A stretch of DNA of 64,000 nt, from assembly GCF_044762655.1 (NCBI RefSeq), contig NZ_JBIWER010000004.1:62001-126000 (forward strand), written 5' to 3'. Below the pieces are notes generated by a model. That model did no database searches, was not told the DNA's origin, and was given only the letters and a program-made list of their open reading frames with translations. Positions 34,276-43,813 of this stretch are shown here, piece by piece (position 1 is the first letter of the stretch; each line of letters begins with the position of its first letter). The DNA is from Psychrobacillus sp044762655 (lineage in GTDB: Bacteria > Bacillota > Bacilli > Bacillales_A > Planococcaceae). A program made the position numbers and the translations under genes.

Positions 34276-34795
34276 TTACTTAGATATTAGCTTAACAACA
34301 TGTGTCTTTACGACAATATCATAAAGTGATTTTTTCTTTTTAGAAAATATAGAGGTTAAAATATATGCAAACATAAGCGCATAAATAATACCTCCAATGA
34401 CATAGTAAATAAACGGTACTTTTGCTTCTCCAAGAAAAATGAGGTGATAAACAATAATGCGAAAGCTCCCAAGGTAGAAATTTCAATGTGGTTCGACAAA
34501 TTGAGTGTAGTATCGGAAGATTTTCATCCTTAACATTGACCACCTTAATACCCATCATTCTCTTTCCAAATGATTGGCCAACTATCACTGAGTCACTAAT
34601 AATAAAATAGAGTGAAACTGGCAAAGTCACCATTAGAAATCCTGTGAGCTGTGCTACTACAAGTGATTCACTAAAAAAACTCTGTACAGAAGGGAATAAA
34701 AATACATTAATAATAACGAGAACAACCAAGTAGGCAAATATCAATACATAATCCAGCATAAACGCTTTGAATCGCATAAGAAAAGTTGCATTCAC
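34276..34795 (-). pseudogene. RDD family membrane protein, frameshifted
   Basis: The GTG start (10 nt after AGGGGG) opens an RDD protein: RFKAFMLDYVLIFAYL in helix 1, a second helix pair (AQLTGFLMVTLPVSLYFII) and GQSFGKRMMGIKVV. After LKFLPWELSH (about 34458) the frame turns to Cys/Trp/Ser-rich nonsense and stops at 34340. Moving one base restores a normal ending (IVYHLIFLGEAKV, a third helix, then KKKKSLYDIVVKTHVV), stopping at 34276 next to a terminator. One extra T around 34456-34460 explains it. It may be a true mutation or a sequencing error. RDD proteins are membrane proteins, some acting as Na+(K+)/H+ transporters. Confidence 0.85.
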
Positions 34796-34854
34796 TTAGT
34801 TTAGTCCCCCTATATTTAAATGAAATTTGTCGATTTCCCAGGAAATAATTCGAA

Positions 34855-36486
34855 TTACGCCTCGATTTTCTCCTTAGACATTTCACGAAGAAGAAACTTT
34901 TGGATTTTCCCAGAAGCTGTCATTGGATATGCCTCTATAAATTCAATATACTTTGGTATTTTATGAAATGAAATTTTCCCTTTACAGTATTCCTTCAATT
35001 CATCTGAAGTTAAATGCTGTCCACTTTTTAGGATAATCCATGCCATAAGCTCTTCTCCGTATTTTGGGTCTGGTACTCCAACTACCTGTACGTCTTGTAC
35101 CATCGGATGCTGATACAAAAATTCCTCCACTTCTTTTGGGTAGATGTTTTCTCCGCCACGAATGACCATATCTTTAATACGACCAGTAATATCGATATAA
35201 CCTTCCTCATCCATTACTGCGATATCACCTGTATGAAGCCAACCTTTACTGTCGATTGCTGACATAGTTGCTTGTTCGTTTTTATAATAGCCTTTCATCA
35301 CTAAATAACCTCTCGTACAAAGTTCTCCTGGAACTCCTGTTGGTGTATCTTCTCCAGTGATCGGGTCGATAATCTTCACCTCTACTCCTGGGTGTGCCTG
35401 ACCAACGGAGGACACTCTCTTTTCAATCGGATCATCCGTCTTCGTTTGGGTAATGACTGGAGATGCTTCCGTTTGTCCATAAGCAATTGTAATTTCAGTT
35501 GCGCCCATATCATTCATCACTTTTTTCATCACTTCTATTGGACAAATGGATCCAGCCATAATACCGGTTCGCAGCGATGACAATTCAAATTGGCTAAAGT
35601 CTGGATGGTTCAATTCGGCGATAAACATTGTTGGTACCCCATGCAATGCTGTACATTTTTCGTCCTGAACCATTTGAAGTACCTTTCCTGGATCGAACTG
35701 TTCAATAATGACCATTGTAGTCCCATGTGTTACGGATGCAATTGTGCCCATTACACACCCGAAGCAGTGGAAAAACGGTACTGGAATACAAAGACGGTCT
35801 TTTTCTGTCAAATATATATAATCACCTACGAGCTGTCCGTTATTTACTACGTTTTTATGAGAGAGCATCACACCTTTAGGAAAGCCAGTTGTCCCTGAAG
35901 TATATTGAATATTTATAACATCATCATTGTGAAGAGAATTTAGAGAGTTCTCCAGTTCTTCGTCCGTAACCGCTTGGGCATATGCTAACAGCTCCGACCA
36001 TCTATACATCCCTTTATGCTCATTCTCACCCATTACAATGACACGTTTAAAATGTGGAAACTTTTCGGAATGAATATTGCCTTTTTCTGACCGAGTGATT
36101 TCTGGGCAAATAGATCGCACTATATCTAAATAGGAAGTTCCTTTATAAGATTCACATAATATGAGAGTTGTAGCATCGGATTGCTGCAATAAATATTCTA
36201 GTTCTTTCTCTTGATAATTCGTGTTTACCGTAACTAGAACTGCACCCATTTTCCCTGTCGCAAACTGGCTAAGTAGCCACTCCCTTTTATTATCCGACCA
36301 AATGGCCACATGCTCCCCTTTTTGGATACCCATACCGATAAAAGCTTTCGCTAGTTCATCTGTTTCTTCATCAAATTCCTTATAGGTTTTTCGAATACCA
36401 TGCTCTGGATACACATACGCTTCAGTGTCTGGAAATATTCTTGCTGCTTCTTTCACAATTTCCCCAACTGTTTTTTCATTTAACAA
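34855..36486 (-). CDS. Acyl-CoA synthetase (YngI-like AMP-binding enzyme)
   Basis: A 543-residue member of the ANL superfamily: P-loop YTSGTTGFPKGV (about 185), AYGQTEASPV (about 325), the hinge TGDIAVMDEEGYIDITGR (about 410) and the late catalytic Lys in TASGKIQKF (about 525). It joins a fatty or short acid to CoA using ATP; B. subtilis YngI, in a fatty/branched acid breakdown cluster, is the closest remembered relative. I prefer the TTG 8 nt after AAAGGGG; the in-frame GTG three codons earlier overlaps that site. It stands alone. Confidence 0.88.
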   Translation of the reverse strand: MLNEKTVGEIVKEAARIFPDTEAYVYPEHGIRKTYKEFDEETDELAKAFIGMGIQKGEHVAIWSDNKREWLLSQFATGKMGAVLVTVNTNYQEKELEYLLQQSDATTLILCESYKGTSYLDIVRSICPEITRSEKGNIHSEKFPHFKRVIVMGENEHKGMYRWSELLAYAQAVTDEELENSLNSLHNDDVINIQYTSGTTGFPKGVMLSHKNVVNNGQLVGDYIYLTEKDRLCIPVPFFHCFGCVMGTIASVTHGTTMVIIEQFDPGKVLQMVQDEKCTALHGVPTMFIAELNHPDFSQFELSSLRTGIMAGSICPIEVMKKVMNDMGATEITIAYGQTEASPVITQTKTDDPIEKRVSSVGQAHPGVEVKIIDPITGEDTPTGVPGELCTRGYLVMKGYYKNEQATMSAIDSKGWLHTGDIAVMDEEGYIDITGRIKDMVIRGGENIYPKEVEEFLYQHPMVQDVQVVGVPDPKYGEELMAWIILKSGQHLTSDELKEYCKGKISFHKIPKYIEFIEAYPMTASGKIQKFLLREMSKEKIEA

Positions 36487-36564
36487 ATCAATCACCCCTT
36501 TGATTGTTTATATGCATTCTATTTTATCATAAAATTCAGATGAAATAGACATTTCCTATACCAA

Positions 36565-36592
36565 TTGACAGTTTGTTGAAACATGGTAAAAT
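36565..36592 (+). promoter_or_regulatory. nhaC promoter
   Basis: TTGACA (36565-36570), 16 nt, TAAAAT (36587-36592) on the plus strand, about 70 bp before the antiporter start. Confidence 0.65.
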
Positions 36593-36660
36593 CCTAATTA
36601 CTTTCGTGATTGAAAGCGTTGAATTGCGAAAGCGTTAAAACTAGTTTAGGAGGATATCTT

Positions 36661-38040
36661 ATGTTTCGAATTTCATCTACAATTACGCCTCCTTTTCGAG
36701 AGGCATTATTTCTTATCTTAGTAATCATTACTTTAATGGCAGTTTGCATTATACATTTAGAAGCTGTTCCACATATGCCTATTCTATTTTCTATTTTACT
36801 TTTAATCCTGTATGGGTTCATAAAAAAAGTACCATTCAATTTATTGGAGGAAGGTCTTATAGAGGGAGCTAAAACCGGGCTCGGAGCAGTTTTTATCTTT
36901 TTCTTTATAGGAATTTTAATAAGCAGCTGGATGATCGGTGGAACAATACCAACCCTTATTTATATGGGTTTTCAATTCATATCACCACATTTTTTCTTTG
37001 CCATTGTCTTTTTAATTACTTGTATCATTGGTTTAGCCATCGGAAGCTCCTTAACAACTGTCGCAACTGTCGGTGTTGCCTTTGTCGGGATCGCAAGCGC
37101 AATGGATATTTCACTTGCTATAACAGCGGGGGCTGTTGTCTCGGGTGCGTTTTTCGGTGATAAGATGTCACCATTATCTGATACAACGAATTTAGCATCG
37201 GCCATTGTTCGCGTGGATCTATTTGAGCATATCCGTAATATGGGATGGACGACCATTCCAGCTTTTGTTATCGCAGTTGTGGGTTATGCATTACTTTCTC
37301 CTAGCAAGGAAATACAGCAGCTGGAACAAATAAATGTACTTAAAGATGGTCTACTACAAACCGGTATGATTCATTGGTATTCTTTACTTCCTTTAGTTTT
37401 GCTTATCGTTCTTTCAGCCAAAAAAGTACCAGCAATGTTAGCCCTTGCTCTAACCTCTGCCAGTGCTATAGCTGTCGCTTACTTTCATCAGTTTTTCCCG
37501 GCAAGTGAGGTATTACAAATTTTGTTTAGTGGTTACACATCTGAAACTGGGATAGAGGCAATCGATTCCCTACTCTCTAGAGGTGGAATGACTAGTATGA
37601 TGTTCACTATCTCATTGGTTTTACTTGCTCTGAGCATGGGTGGGCTATTGTTTACTTTAGGCATTGTCCAAAGTTTGCTACAGAAAGTGGAGAGTTTACT
37701 GACAAGTGTTGGGAAGGTCATTTCAGCTGCAGCTTTTACGGCAATCGGAGTGAATGTGCTTATCGGAGAACAATATTTATCGATTTTATTGACAGGTGAA
37801 ACTTTTCAAGCTCATTTCCAAAAAGTCGGATTGGCCAATAAAAACCTAGCTCGTGTGATGGAGGATGCAGGTACTGTAATAAATCCACTGGTTCCTTGGA
37901 GTGTATGTGGAATATTCATCACAGATGTACTATCCATCTCAACAATCGACTACCTGCCATTCGCGTTTTTCTGTTTACTGTGTCCAGTGCTCACAATTTT
38001 CTTCGGGATGACTGGCAAAACACTTACTTATAATAAATGA
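36661..38040 (+). CDS. nhaC: NhaC family Na+/H+ antiporter
   Basis: A 459-residue membrane protein with about 11-12 helices. GSSLTTVATVGVAFVGIA, SGAFFGDKMSPLSDTTNLA (about 160-185) and VMEDAGTVINPLVPWS (about 400-415) are characteristic of NhaC. It exchanges Na+ (or malate/lactate in MleN-like members) for H+ at the cell membrane. I chose the ATG 7 nt after AGGAGG, which discards a longer in-frame start lacking a site. It is followed closely by the methyltransferase gene. Confidence 0.9.
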   Translation: MFRISSTITPPFREALFLILVIITLMAVCIIHLEAVPHMPILFSILLLILYGFIKKVPFNLLEEGLIEGAKTGLGAVFIFFFIGILISSWMIGGTIPTLIYMGFQFISPHFFFAIVFLITCIIGLAIGSSLTTVATVGVAFVGIASAMDISLAITAGAVVSGAFFGDKMSPLSDTTNLASAIVRVDLFEHIRNMGWTTIPAFVIAVVGYALLSPSKEIQQLEQINVLKDGLLQTGMIHWYSLLPLVLLIVLSAKKVPAMLALALTSASAIAVAYFHQFFPASEVLQILFSGYTSETGIEAIDSLLSRGGMTSMMFTISLVLLALSMGGLLFTLGIVQSLLQKVESLLTSVGKVISAAAFTAIGVNVLIGEQYLSILLTGETFQAHFQKVGLANKNLARVMEDAGTVINPLVPWSVCGIFITDVLSISTIDYLPFAFFCLLCPVLTIFFGMTGKTLTYNK

Positions 38041-38092
38041 TGTTGATGTGATACACTATTTCCAAGTATATTACGAAAAAGTAGGCGATTTT

Positions 38093-39256
38093 ATGGAATT
38101 TCAGGAAATGAAGGATTACTTGCTTGAGCAAATATTAACAAAGCAATTAGTCACTGCAACTATTAGTCAACCACGTGCAAAGTCCAATGAAGTGAAACGT
38201 GTAAAATTAAAACCAATTGAAATTAAGAATACGTATCATATCCAACTAGAGTACCAATATGAACGAATATTGAAGCACGAAAATATTGCACTAGATACAT
38301 TTACAGAAACATTAGATGAACTCTTAGAACAGTTTCGACAGCTTCATATAGATTTCAAAGCGGAAAAAGTACAGGCCCAGCTTTCAAAGAAAAACAAAGT
38401 TATGTGGAAATCAAAGAAAGTTGCGACTACTAAAACAGTAGACCTCTCCCATAATCGAAAAAAGAATTATTTGTTGGATGAAAATACACCCTATCCTTTT
38501 CTCATCCGATTAGGCGTGCAGACAGCTGATGGAAAAGTTAAAAAGCAAAAGTATGACAAGTTTAAACAAATCAATCGCTTCATCGAATTTATAGATGATA
38601 CACTTACCTACTTACCAAAGGATAAAACCGTTAGAATTCTCGACTTTGGCTCAGGTAAATCTTATTTGACATTCGCTTTGTATCACTACTTGAAAATCGA
38701 AAAAGGGCTTGATATTCGGGTCACTGGACTTGATTTGAAAAAGGAAGTCATTGAGGAATGCGCACAAATTGCAGATGATTTAGGATATGAGAAGTTAGAA
38801 TTTCTAGTAGGAGATATTAATGACTACAATGACGAAACGGCTGTTGATATGGTAGTCACGCTTCATGCATGTGATGTTGCAACAGATATGGCACTTGCAC
38901 GAGCGGTTAAATGGGATGCGAGCGTAATATTAAGCGTACCTTGCTGCCAGCACGAATTAAATACTCAGCTAGATGCACCTGGCCTCGATATTATGCTAAA
39001 ACACGGGCTAATAAAGGAACGTTTTGCTGCCTTAGCAACGGATTCTATTCGAGCAGAAATCTTGAACATGGTCGGTTACGAGGCTCAACTAGTCGAGTTT
39101 ATCGACATGGAAAATACACCGAAAAACATATTGATACGTGCCTATAAGACGGGTAAAAAACCTACCAAGGAACAAATGGCAGGATATGAACAATTTAAAC
39201 AGATGCTAAACGCTAATCCATTTTTGGAGAATGAATTGAAGGAATATCTGAATTGA
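38093..39256 (+). CDS. SAM-dependent methyltransferase (Methyltransf_32-like)
   Basis: About 387 residues. The N-terminal 150 residues are basic and may bind RNA. The Rossmann methyltransferase part shows motif I ILDFGSGKSYLTFALYHYL (about 184-202), the acidic turn GLDLKK and the late VPCCQHELN (about 285), which is typical of the Methyltransf_32 group (GSTCD-like). Its substrate is unknown, possibly tRNA. The chosen ATG has only a weak site (TAGGCGA); a GTG 15 codons earlier is an alternative. It lies about 50 bp after nhaC, likely co-transcribed. Confidence 0.8.
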   Translation: MEFQEMKDYLLEQILTKQLVTATISQPRAKSNEVKRVKLKPIEIKNTYHIQLEYQYERILKHENIALDTFTETLDELLEQFRQLHIDFKAEKVQAQLSKKNKVMWKSKKVATTKTVDLSHNRKKNYLLDENTPYPFLIRLGVQTADGKVKKQKYDKFKQINRFIEFIDDTLTYLPKDKTVRILDFGSGKSYLTFALYHYLKIEKGLDIRVTGLDLKKEVIEECAQIADDLGYEKLEFLVGDINDYNDETAVDMVVTLHACDVATDMALARAVKWDASVILSVPCCQHELNTQLDAPGLDIMLKHGLIKERFAALATDSIRAEILNMVGYEAQLVEFIDMENTPKNILIRAYKTGKKPTKEQMAGYEQFKQMLNANPFLENELKEYLN

Positions 39257-39290
39257 TATCGATTGAAATACTACGCCAGCGGAGGATCTT

Positions 39291-39557
39291 ATGATGAAAG
39301 AACCAACAATTAAAAAAGTTGCTTATGGTATAGCAATGGCCATCGCAATTATTATTGTGCATTTTATCGATGCTCGCGTTTATGCAATGCCTCCTATTTT
39401 TGCTTTGTTTTTGGCGATTTTTATCACCTATCTTGGTATTGTATTTATAAATAAATCTGGAAGATTAGATCAAGCCATTTCTAGGACGAAATATAATTTA
39501 ATAAATGCAGTCGTTGTGCTTGTACTATTTGTCGCATATTTTGCGATTTCTGGATAA
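39291..39557 (+). CDS. Small membrane protein, unknown
   Basis: 88 residues with three hydrophobic segments (about 10-26, 33-51 and 68-86) and a basic loop (SGRLDQAISRTKYN). No family is recognised. The start follows GCGGAGGATCTT; two ATG codons are adjacent. It is the last gene of the nhaC-side unit, just before the convergent terminator. Confidence 0.65.
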   Translation: MMKEPTIKKVAYGIAMAIAIIIVHFIDARVYAMPPIFALFLAIFITYLGIVFINKSGRLDQAISRTKYNLINAVVVLVLFVAYFAISG

Positions 39558-39559
39558 AG

Positions 39560-39604
39560 AAGAGTGAGCGTGAAATGTCTTAGGACACTACCCGCTCACT
39601 CTTT
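39560..39604. terminator. Convergent bidirectional terminator
   Basis: AGAGTGAGCG pairs with CGCTCACTCT and an inner TGTC/GACA stem forms the tip. It lies between the small membrane gene and the convergent ABC permease gene and can serve both. Confidence 0.75.
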
Positions 39605-39607
39605 CTA

Positions 39608-40894
39608 TTATAATTCCTGACGCAATGCTTGAATGACATCAATTTTTGTTGCTTTGCGAGCTGGTCTCCAGCCAGAAATCATCGCGACTCCAATACTAAT
39701 AGTTGAAGCTAAAACCACTAGCTGCCAAGGAATCAATGAAAATGTAATGGATAACTCTTGAAGTCCCTCCTCCCCTAATGCAGACCCAACAACCATTGGC
39801 AATATCCAGTTAGCAAGGTAGCTTACTGCGTATGAAATAATTACCGCTAGGACAGTACCGATGATTCCAATCCATGCGCTTTCCATTAAAAACAATCGTT
39901 GAATTAGCTTAGGACTAGCCCCAATTGCTTTCATCACGCCAATTTCACGGGTTCGCTCCGTTACAGCCATTGTCATCGTATTGAAAATACCAATAGATGA
40001 TATAAGAACTGCAATAGTACCAACGAATATTAATCCTATTTTAAAGGCCATAAAGAACACATCAATTTGCTCTAATTGCTCAGATACAGAATAGACATTA
40101 TAACCCATATCCTTTAAATCTTTTGTCACTGATTTTACATGCTCTAAACTAGATGTATAGATTTTAGTGGTTGTATAAGTGAAGTTTTCAGGAATTTGTT
40201 CTGCATTTGCTTCATAAGCTCCTTTTAGTTTAGTTAGCCATAATTTATCCATTAAAATACTTTGATCTATAATCCAGTCTCTTGCTGGATTATCCACTAC
40301 TCCTACTACCGTAAATTTCCATTGTTCTGAGAATGCATCTTCCGAATCATATGGCTGTAATGATAAGGTAACTGTTTTACCTATAATCGACTTTTCATAC
40401 CCCTTTGGTAAATCTGCCTCTTCTTCTACTACTTTTGCACGTTCTGCATCTGTCCATAAATTCTGTGCAAAATGATATCCTACTACAATTTCCGATTCAT
40501 TTTGCGGTAATCTTCCTTCTGATAATTTAAGATTTGATTGTTCTTCCTCTTTCATATCAGTTAATAGCAGGTTTCCTTGTATCGAACGATCCTCTAAGTG
40601 GAAGCTTGTCATAACATCCATGCTTGTTCTTTGTACGATTGCTCCAACATATGGAACAGATTTGATTTCTTCCAGATTCAATTCTTCATTTTCATTTGGG
40701 TAAACTTCTACTTCCGTGATGGCTTGATCTTGTAGGATTTCCTTGCGCATCGTATCTTGGATACCAAAACCAATGGAAGCTAGTACTATTAAAAACGCAC
40801 AGCCCATCGTTGCCGCAAGTATTGTCATAAAAACACGTAATTTATTTTTCTTAATATGTTGTCGGACAAAGTCGACCTGATCTTTGAATAACAT
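39608..40894 (-). CDS. FtsX/MacB-type ABC transporter permease (YtrF-like)
   Basis: A 428-residue protein with an N-terminal helix (about 20-45), a large extracellular MacB-PCD-like domain (about 50-270), then three helices near the C-terminus with the FtsX pattern TMAVTERTREIGVMKAIGAS (about 305-324) in the cytosolic loop. The architecture, length and start (LFKDQVDFV) resemble B. subtilis YtrF. MacB-type systems usually move lipids, peptides or act as mechanical transmitters rather than pumps. The start overlaps the ATPase stop by one base (TAATG). Confidence 0.85.
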   Translation of the reverse strand: MLFKDQVDFVRQHIKKNKLRVFMTILAATMGCAFLIVLASIGFGIQDTMRKEILQDQAITEVEVYPNENEELNLEEIKSVPYVGAIVQRTSMDVMTSFHLEDRSIQGNLLLTDMKEEEQSNLKLSEGRLPQNESEIVVGYHFAQNLWTDAERAKVVEEEADLPKGYEKSIIGKTVTLSLQPYDSEDAFSEQWKFTVVGVVDNPARDWIIDQSILMDKLWLTKLKGAYEANAEQIPENFTYTTTKIYTSSLEHVKSVTKDLKDMGYNVYSVSEQLEQIDVFFMAFKIGLIFVGTIAVLISSIGIFNTMTMAVTERTREIGVMKAIGASPKLIQRLFLMESAWIGIIGTVLAVIISYAVSYLANWILPMVVGSALGEEGLQELSITFSLIPWQLVVLASTISIGVAMISGWRPARKATKIDVIQALRQEL

Positions 40895-41583
40895 TATAGA
40901 ACATCCCCCTTCACTAATTCCCCATCTCGCATTTTAAATGTTCTATGCGCGATACTTGCCACTTCCTCATCGTGCGTGATCATCACAAATGTAACGCCAA
41001 GTGTTTGATTTAAATTTTGTATGAGCAATAAAATATCCTGTTCTGTTTCAGAATCTAAACTCCCCGTTGGCTCATCTGCAAATAGTATAGGTGGTTTTGT
41101 TATTAAGGCACGTGCAATACTTACACGTTGCTGCTGTCCACCTGATAATTCATTTGGATAATGGTCTCCAACTTCCGTTAGCCCTACCTTGTCCATCATT
41201 TGCCCCACACTTACTTTCCTTTGTTTCGAGGGTATACCCTTTAGTTTTAGTGGGAGCTCTACATTTTCAAAAGCAGTCAATCCAGGCATCAGTTGAAAGT
41301 TTTGAAAGATGAAACCAAAATTATTCAAGCGGAATTCGGCTCTTTCCGACTCATTTAAATTCGCTGTTTCTTGTCCATTTACTGTTATGGAGCCTTGTTC
41401 AGGACTCATAAATCCTGCAATCGTATGTAGCAAAGTGGACTTACCCGAACCACTTTTTCCTACAATCGCCACAATCTCTCCCTGTTTTACTTCGAACGAT
41501 AAACCTTTTAAAACCGGTACTTTCTTCTCTTTTCCTTTTTTGCCTATCAGAAATGTATGATTCACTTGCTGAACTTGTATCAT
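40894..41583 (-). CDS. ABC transporter ATPase (LolD/MacB type, YtrE-like)
   Basis: A 229-residue ATPase: Walker A GKSGSGKST (about 42-50), signature LSGGQQQRVS (about 143), Walker B PILFADEPTGSLDS (about 162), and the H-loop His in VMITHDEEVA. The ADEPTGSLD Walker B is typical of LolD/MacB/FtsE-type ATPases. It pairs with the following permease gene. The start follows GGGAGGG. In B. subtilis the ytrE-ytrF pair sits in a larger operon; here the other ytr genes are absent. Confidence 0.9.
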   Translation of the reverse strand: MIQVQQVNHTFLIGKKGKEKKVPVLKGLSFEVKQGEIVAIVGKSGSGKSTLLHTIAGFMSPEQGSITVNGQETANLNESERAEFRLNNFGFIFQNFQLMPGLTAFENVELPLKLKGIPSKQRKVSVGQMMDKVGLTEVGDHYPNELSGGQQQRVSIARALITKPPILFADEPTGSLDSETEQDILLLIQNLNQTLGVTFVMITHDEEVASIAHRTFKMRDGELVKGDVL

Positions 41584-41679
41584 TTACTTTCCCTCCCGTT
41601 TCTCTACTCCCCTCATTGTACCTACCATTTCTTAACATTTTAGAAGGATAAAAATGAAGAAATTCTTAAGATAGGCTCG

Positions 41680-41740
41680 AATGGGGTGATTCTGTGGGGA
41701 TTCAACCGGTTATCCTTGTTATTCGACCGATTAATAAAAA
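41680..41740. repeat. 21-bp-period degenerate repeat, site 3
   Basis: ATTCAACCGGTTATC (41700) and ATTCGACCGATTAAT (41721) are 21 bp apart, and GGTGATTC at 41685 matches the core of sites 1 and 2. The set lies between the terminator of the PCYCGC lipoprotein gene and the start of the ABC ATPase gene. Confidence 0.6.
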
Positions 41741-41745
41741 TCCAC

Positions 41746-41781
41746 AAAAAAAAGCCCCTTTTCACAAATGTGAAAAGGAGC
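41746..41781 (-). terminator. Terminator after the PCYCGC lipoprotein gene
   Basis: GCTCCTTTTCACA pairs with TGTGAAAAGGGGC and the minus-strand tail is TTTTTTTT. Confidence 0.85.
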
Positions 41782-41791
41782 AGTTTTTATG

Positions 41792-42283
41792 TTATGAAGG
41801 CATTGGTGTTTTAGTTGGTGCTGCATAGCCCTCTTTATATGTTTCATCAATTGTATTGCGAATTTCTACGAGTGACTTTCCTTCTTGGATCATTTGGATG
41901 GAAGCAATAGCAGTTTCTAGACAAGCTGCACAACGAGTTCCATGATCATCCCAAACGACTTCACCATTCTCTTTTATCTCATGGACGAAGCAGTTGAAAT
42001 TACTTTTGTGACCTGCACTATCTCCGCACCCACAATAACAAGGCATCCATTTTAATACATCATTCGCCTTTGCAGCAGCTTGATATACAAGCTTCATGTC
42101 ATCGGACTGTGCATCTAAGAAATCAGGCAATACGTCTGTTGATGCCGTTGTTTCTTGTATATCTCCATTTTCTAGATGGCCGACATGATCCTCGTGCTCT
42201 TCATGATTTACTTGTTTTTTTTCCTGTCCACAAGCGGATAGCAATAATATACAACTGAATAAAATAAATAATACTTTCTTCAT
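41792..42283 (-). CDS. PCYCGC-motif lipoprotein
   Basis: A 163-residue lipoprotein: signal peptide with lipobox LLSAC (Cys18), a His/Glu-rich stretch (HEEHEDHVGH, 27-36) that could bind metal, and the family motif PCYCGC at 81-86. Further Cys lie near residue 98 and in RCAACLETA (about 124-132). The PCYCGC family is a Bacillales surface protein group of unknown role; the His and Cys clusters suggest metal or heme handling, which is inference. I chose ATG over the in-frame TTG, which abuts the ribosome binding site. Confidence 0.82.
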   Translation of the reverse strand: MKKVLFILFSCILLLSACGQEKKQVNHEEHEDHVGHLENGDIQETTASTDVLPDFLDAQSDDMKLVYQAAAKANDVLKWMPCYCGCGDSAGHKSNFNCFVHEIKENGEVVWDDHGTRCAACLETAIASIQMIQEGKSLVEIRNTIDETYKEGYAAPTKTPMPS

Positions 42284-42316
42284 ATTAGAAAACAATCCTT
42301 TTTTCTTATTATCTGT

Positions 42317-42414
42317 CTAGCCCCTCGAGTTGCTTCAACTTATGGGACCCCACGATGCGGGTCAGTCAGTTGCGACACGTTGTCGGGGCTGACATAGGCG
42401 CTTCCGCTTTTCTA
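42317..42414 (-). repeat. 3'-attached intergenic repeat, copy B
   Basis: Lies 8 bp after the fumC stop. Read on the minus strand it begins AGAAAAGCGGAAGCGCC. The inner stem CGACA/TGTCG keeps pairing although the outer bases differ from copy A. The far end is GGGGCTAG, shared with copies C and D. Confidence 0.8.
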
Positions 42415-42422
42415 ATAACCTC

Positions 42423-43799
42423 TTAAATCATTTTTTCAGGTCTAACGATTTCATCGAATTTATCCGCAGTCAGTAAGTCTAATGCAATAGCTGCCTCTTT
42501 TAATGTTGTTCCGTTTTTATGGGCATGTTTTGCAATTTTCGCTGCATTTTCATAACCAATATATGGGTTCAATGCAGTTACAAGCATTAGCGAGTTGTTT
42601 ACATGATGCTGAATTGTATCTAGATTTGGTTCAATTCCAACTGCGCAGTTATTATTGAAGCTCAAAATTGCATCACTTAATAATCCAACTGATTGTAGGA
42701 AATTGTAAATAATAACTGGTTTATAGACGTTTAATTGATAATTCCCTTGGCTTGCTGCAAAGCTAATTGTTGTGTCATTTCCCATTACTTGTGCAACAAC
42801 CATTGTCATCGCTTCACTTTGGGTTGGATTTACTTTCCCAGGCATGATCGAGCTTCCCGGTTCATTTTCGGGTATAGAGATTTCACCAATTCCAGAGCGT
42901 GGTCCACTTGCCAATAAGCGTACATCATTCGCAATTTTCATCAAGTCTGCAGCCAGTGCCTTCACTGCACCATGTACATATACAACATCATCATAGCTGG
43001 TTAACGAATGGAATTTGTTTTTAGCTGATGTGAAATTAATTCCTAAAGCTTTAGAAATTTCAGCTGCCACTTGGTCACCAAATCCTTTTGGTGCATTTAA
43101 ACCTGTACCAACTGCTGTTCCACCGATGGCAAGCTCTTTCATATCTTCAACACTCTGTGAAATCATTTTCGCTGATTTTTCCAGCATTCTATGCCATCCG
43201 CTAAACTCTTGTCCAAGTGACAATGGTGTAGCATCCTGTAAATGTGTACGACCAATTTTAATAATATCCATAAATTGCTCGGATTTTTTTCCTAATGTTT
43301 CCTTCAATACGTCAATTGCCGGTAATAGTTGGTTCTCTACTGCAAGCACTCCAGCAATGTGAAGAGCTGTCGGGAATGTATCATTGGAGCTCTGTGATTT
43401 GTTCACATCGTCGTTAGGATGAAGACGTTCTTCGCTTCCTTTTTCCTCTAACAACTGATTCCCACGACGAGCAATTACCTCGTTAACATTCATATTAGAT
43501 TGAGTTCCGCTACCTGTTTGCCAAACAACTAGTGGAAAATGCGCATCTAGTTTTCCAGCTAATATTTCATCTGCTGCTTCTGCTATTGCATTTTTTTTGT
43601 CTTCTGAAAGGTTTCCTAGCGAATGACTAACGATTGCTGCAGATTTCTTTAAAAGTGCCAATCCGTGCACTACACCAATTGGCATCTTCTCCGTACCAAT
43701 TTTAAAGTTTTGCTTAGATCGTTGCGTTTGTGCACCCCAAAGGCTATCTTCTGGAACTTTAATTTCTCCCATAGAGTCATGCTCAATACGATAAGACAT
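42423..43799 (-). CDS. fumC: Fumarate hydratase class II
   Basis: A 458-residue class II fumarase, a cytosolic iron-free homotetramer that interconverts fumarate and malate in the citric acid cycle. GSSIMPGKVNPTQSEA (about 315-330) is the superfamily signature, with GSGTQSNMNVNEV (about 95) and GRTHLQDATP (about 187) as active-site segments. I chose the ATG 8 nt after AAAAGGAG; an upstream in-frame start lies before that site. It follows the HD-GYP gene by 14 bp in the same direction. A repeat is attached to its 3' end. Confidence 0.96.
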   Translation of the reverse strand: MSYRIEHDSMGEIKVPEDSLWGAQTQRSKQNFKIGTEKMPIGVVHGLALLKKSAAIVSHSLGNLSEDKKNAIAEAADEILAGKLDAHFPLVVWQTGSGTQSNMNVNEVIARRGNQLLEEKGSEERLHPNDDVNKSQSSNDTFPTALHIAGVLAVENQLLPAIDVLKETLGKKSEQFMDIIKIGRTHLQDATPLSLGQEFSGWHRMLEKSAKMISQSVEDMKELAIGGTAVGTGLNAPKGFGDQVAAEISKALGINFTSAKNKFHSLTSYDDVVYVHGAVKALAADLMKIANDVRLLASGPRSGIGEISIPENEPGSSIMPGKVNPTQSEAMTMVVAQVMGNDTTISFAASQGNYQLNVYKPVIIYNFLQSVGLLSDAILSFNNNCAVGIEPNLDTIQHHVNNSLMLVTALNPYIGYENAAKIAKHAHKNGTTLKEAAIALDLLTADKFDEIVRPEKMI

Positions 43800-43813
43800 T
43801 AACCTCGCTCCTT

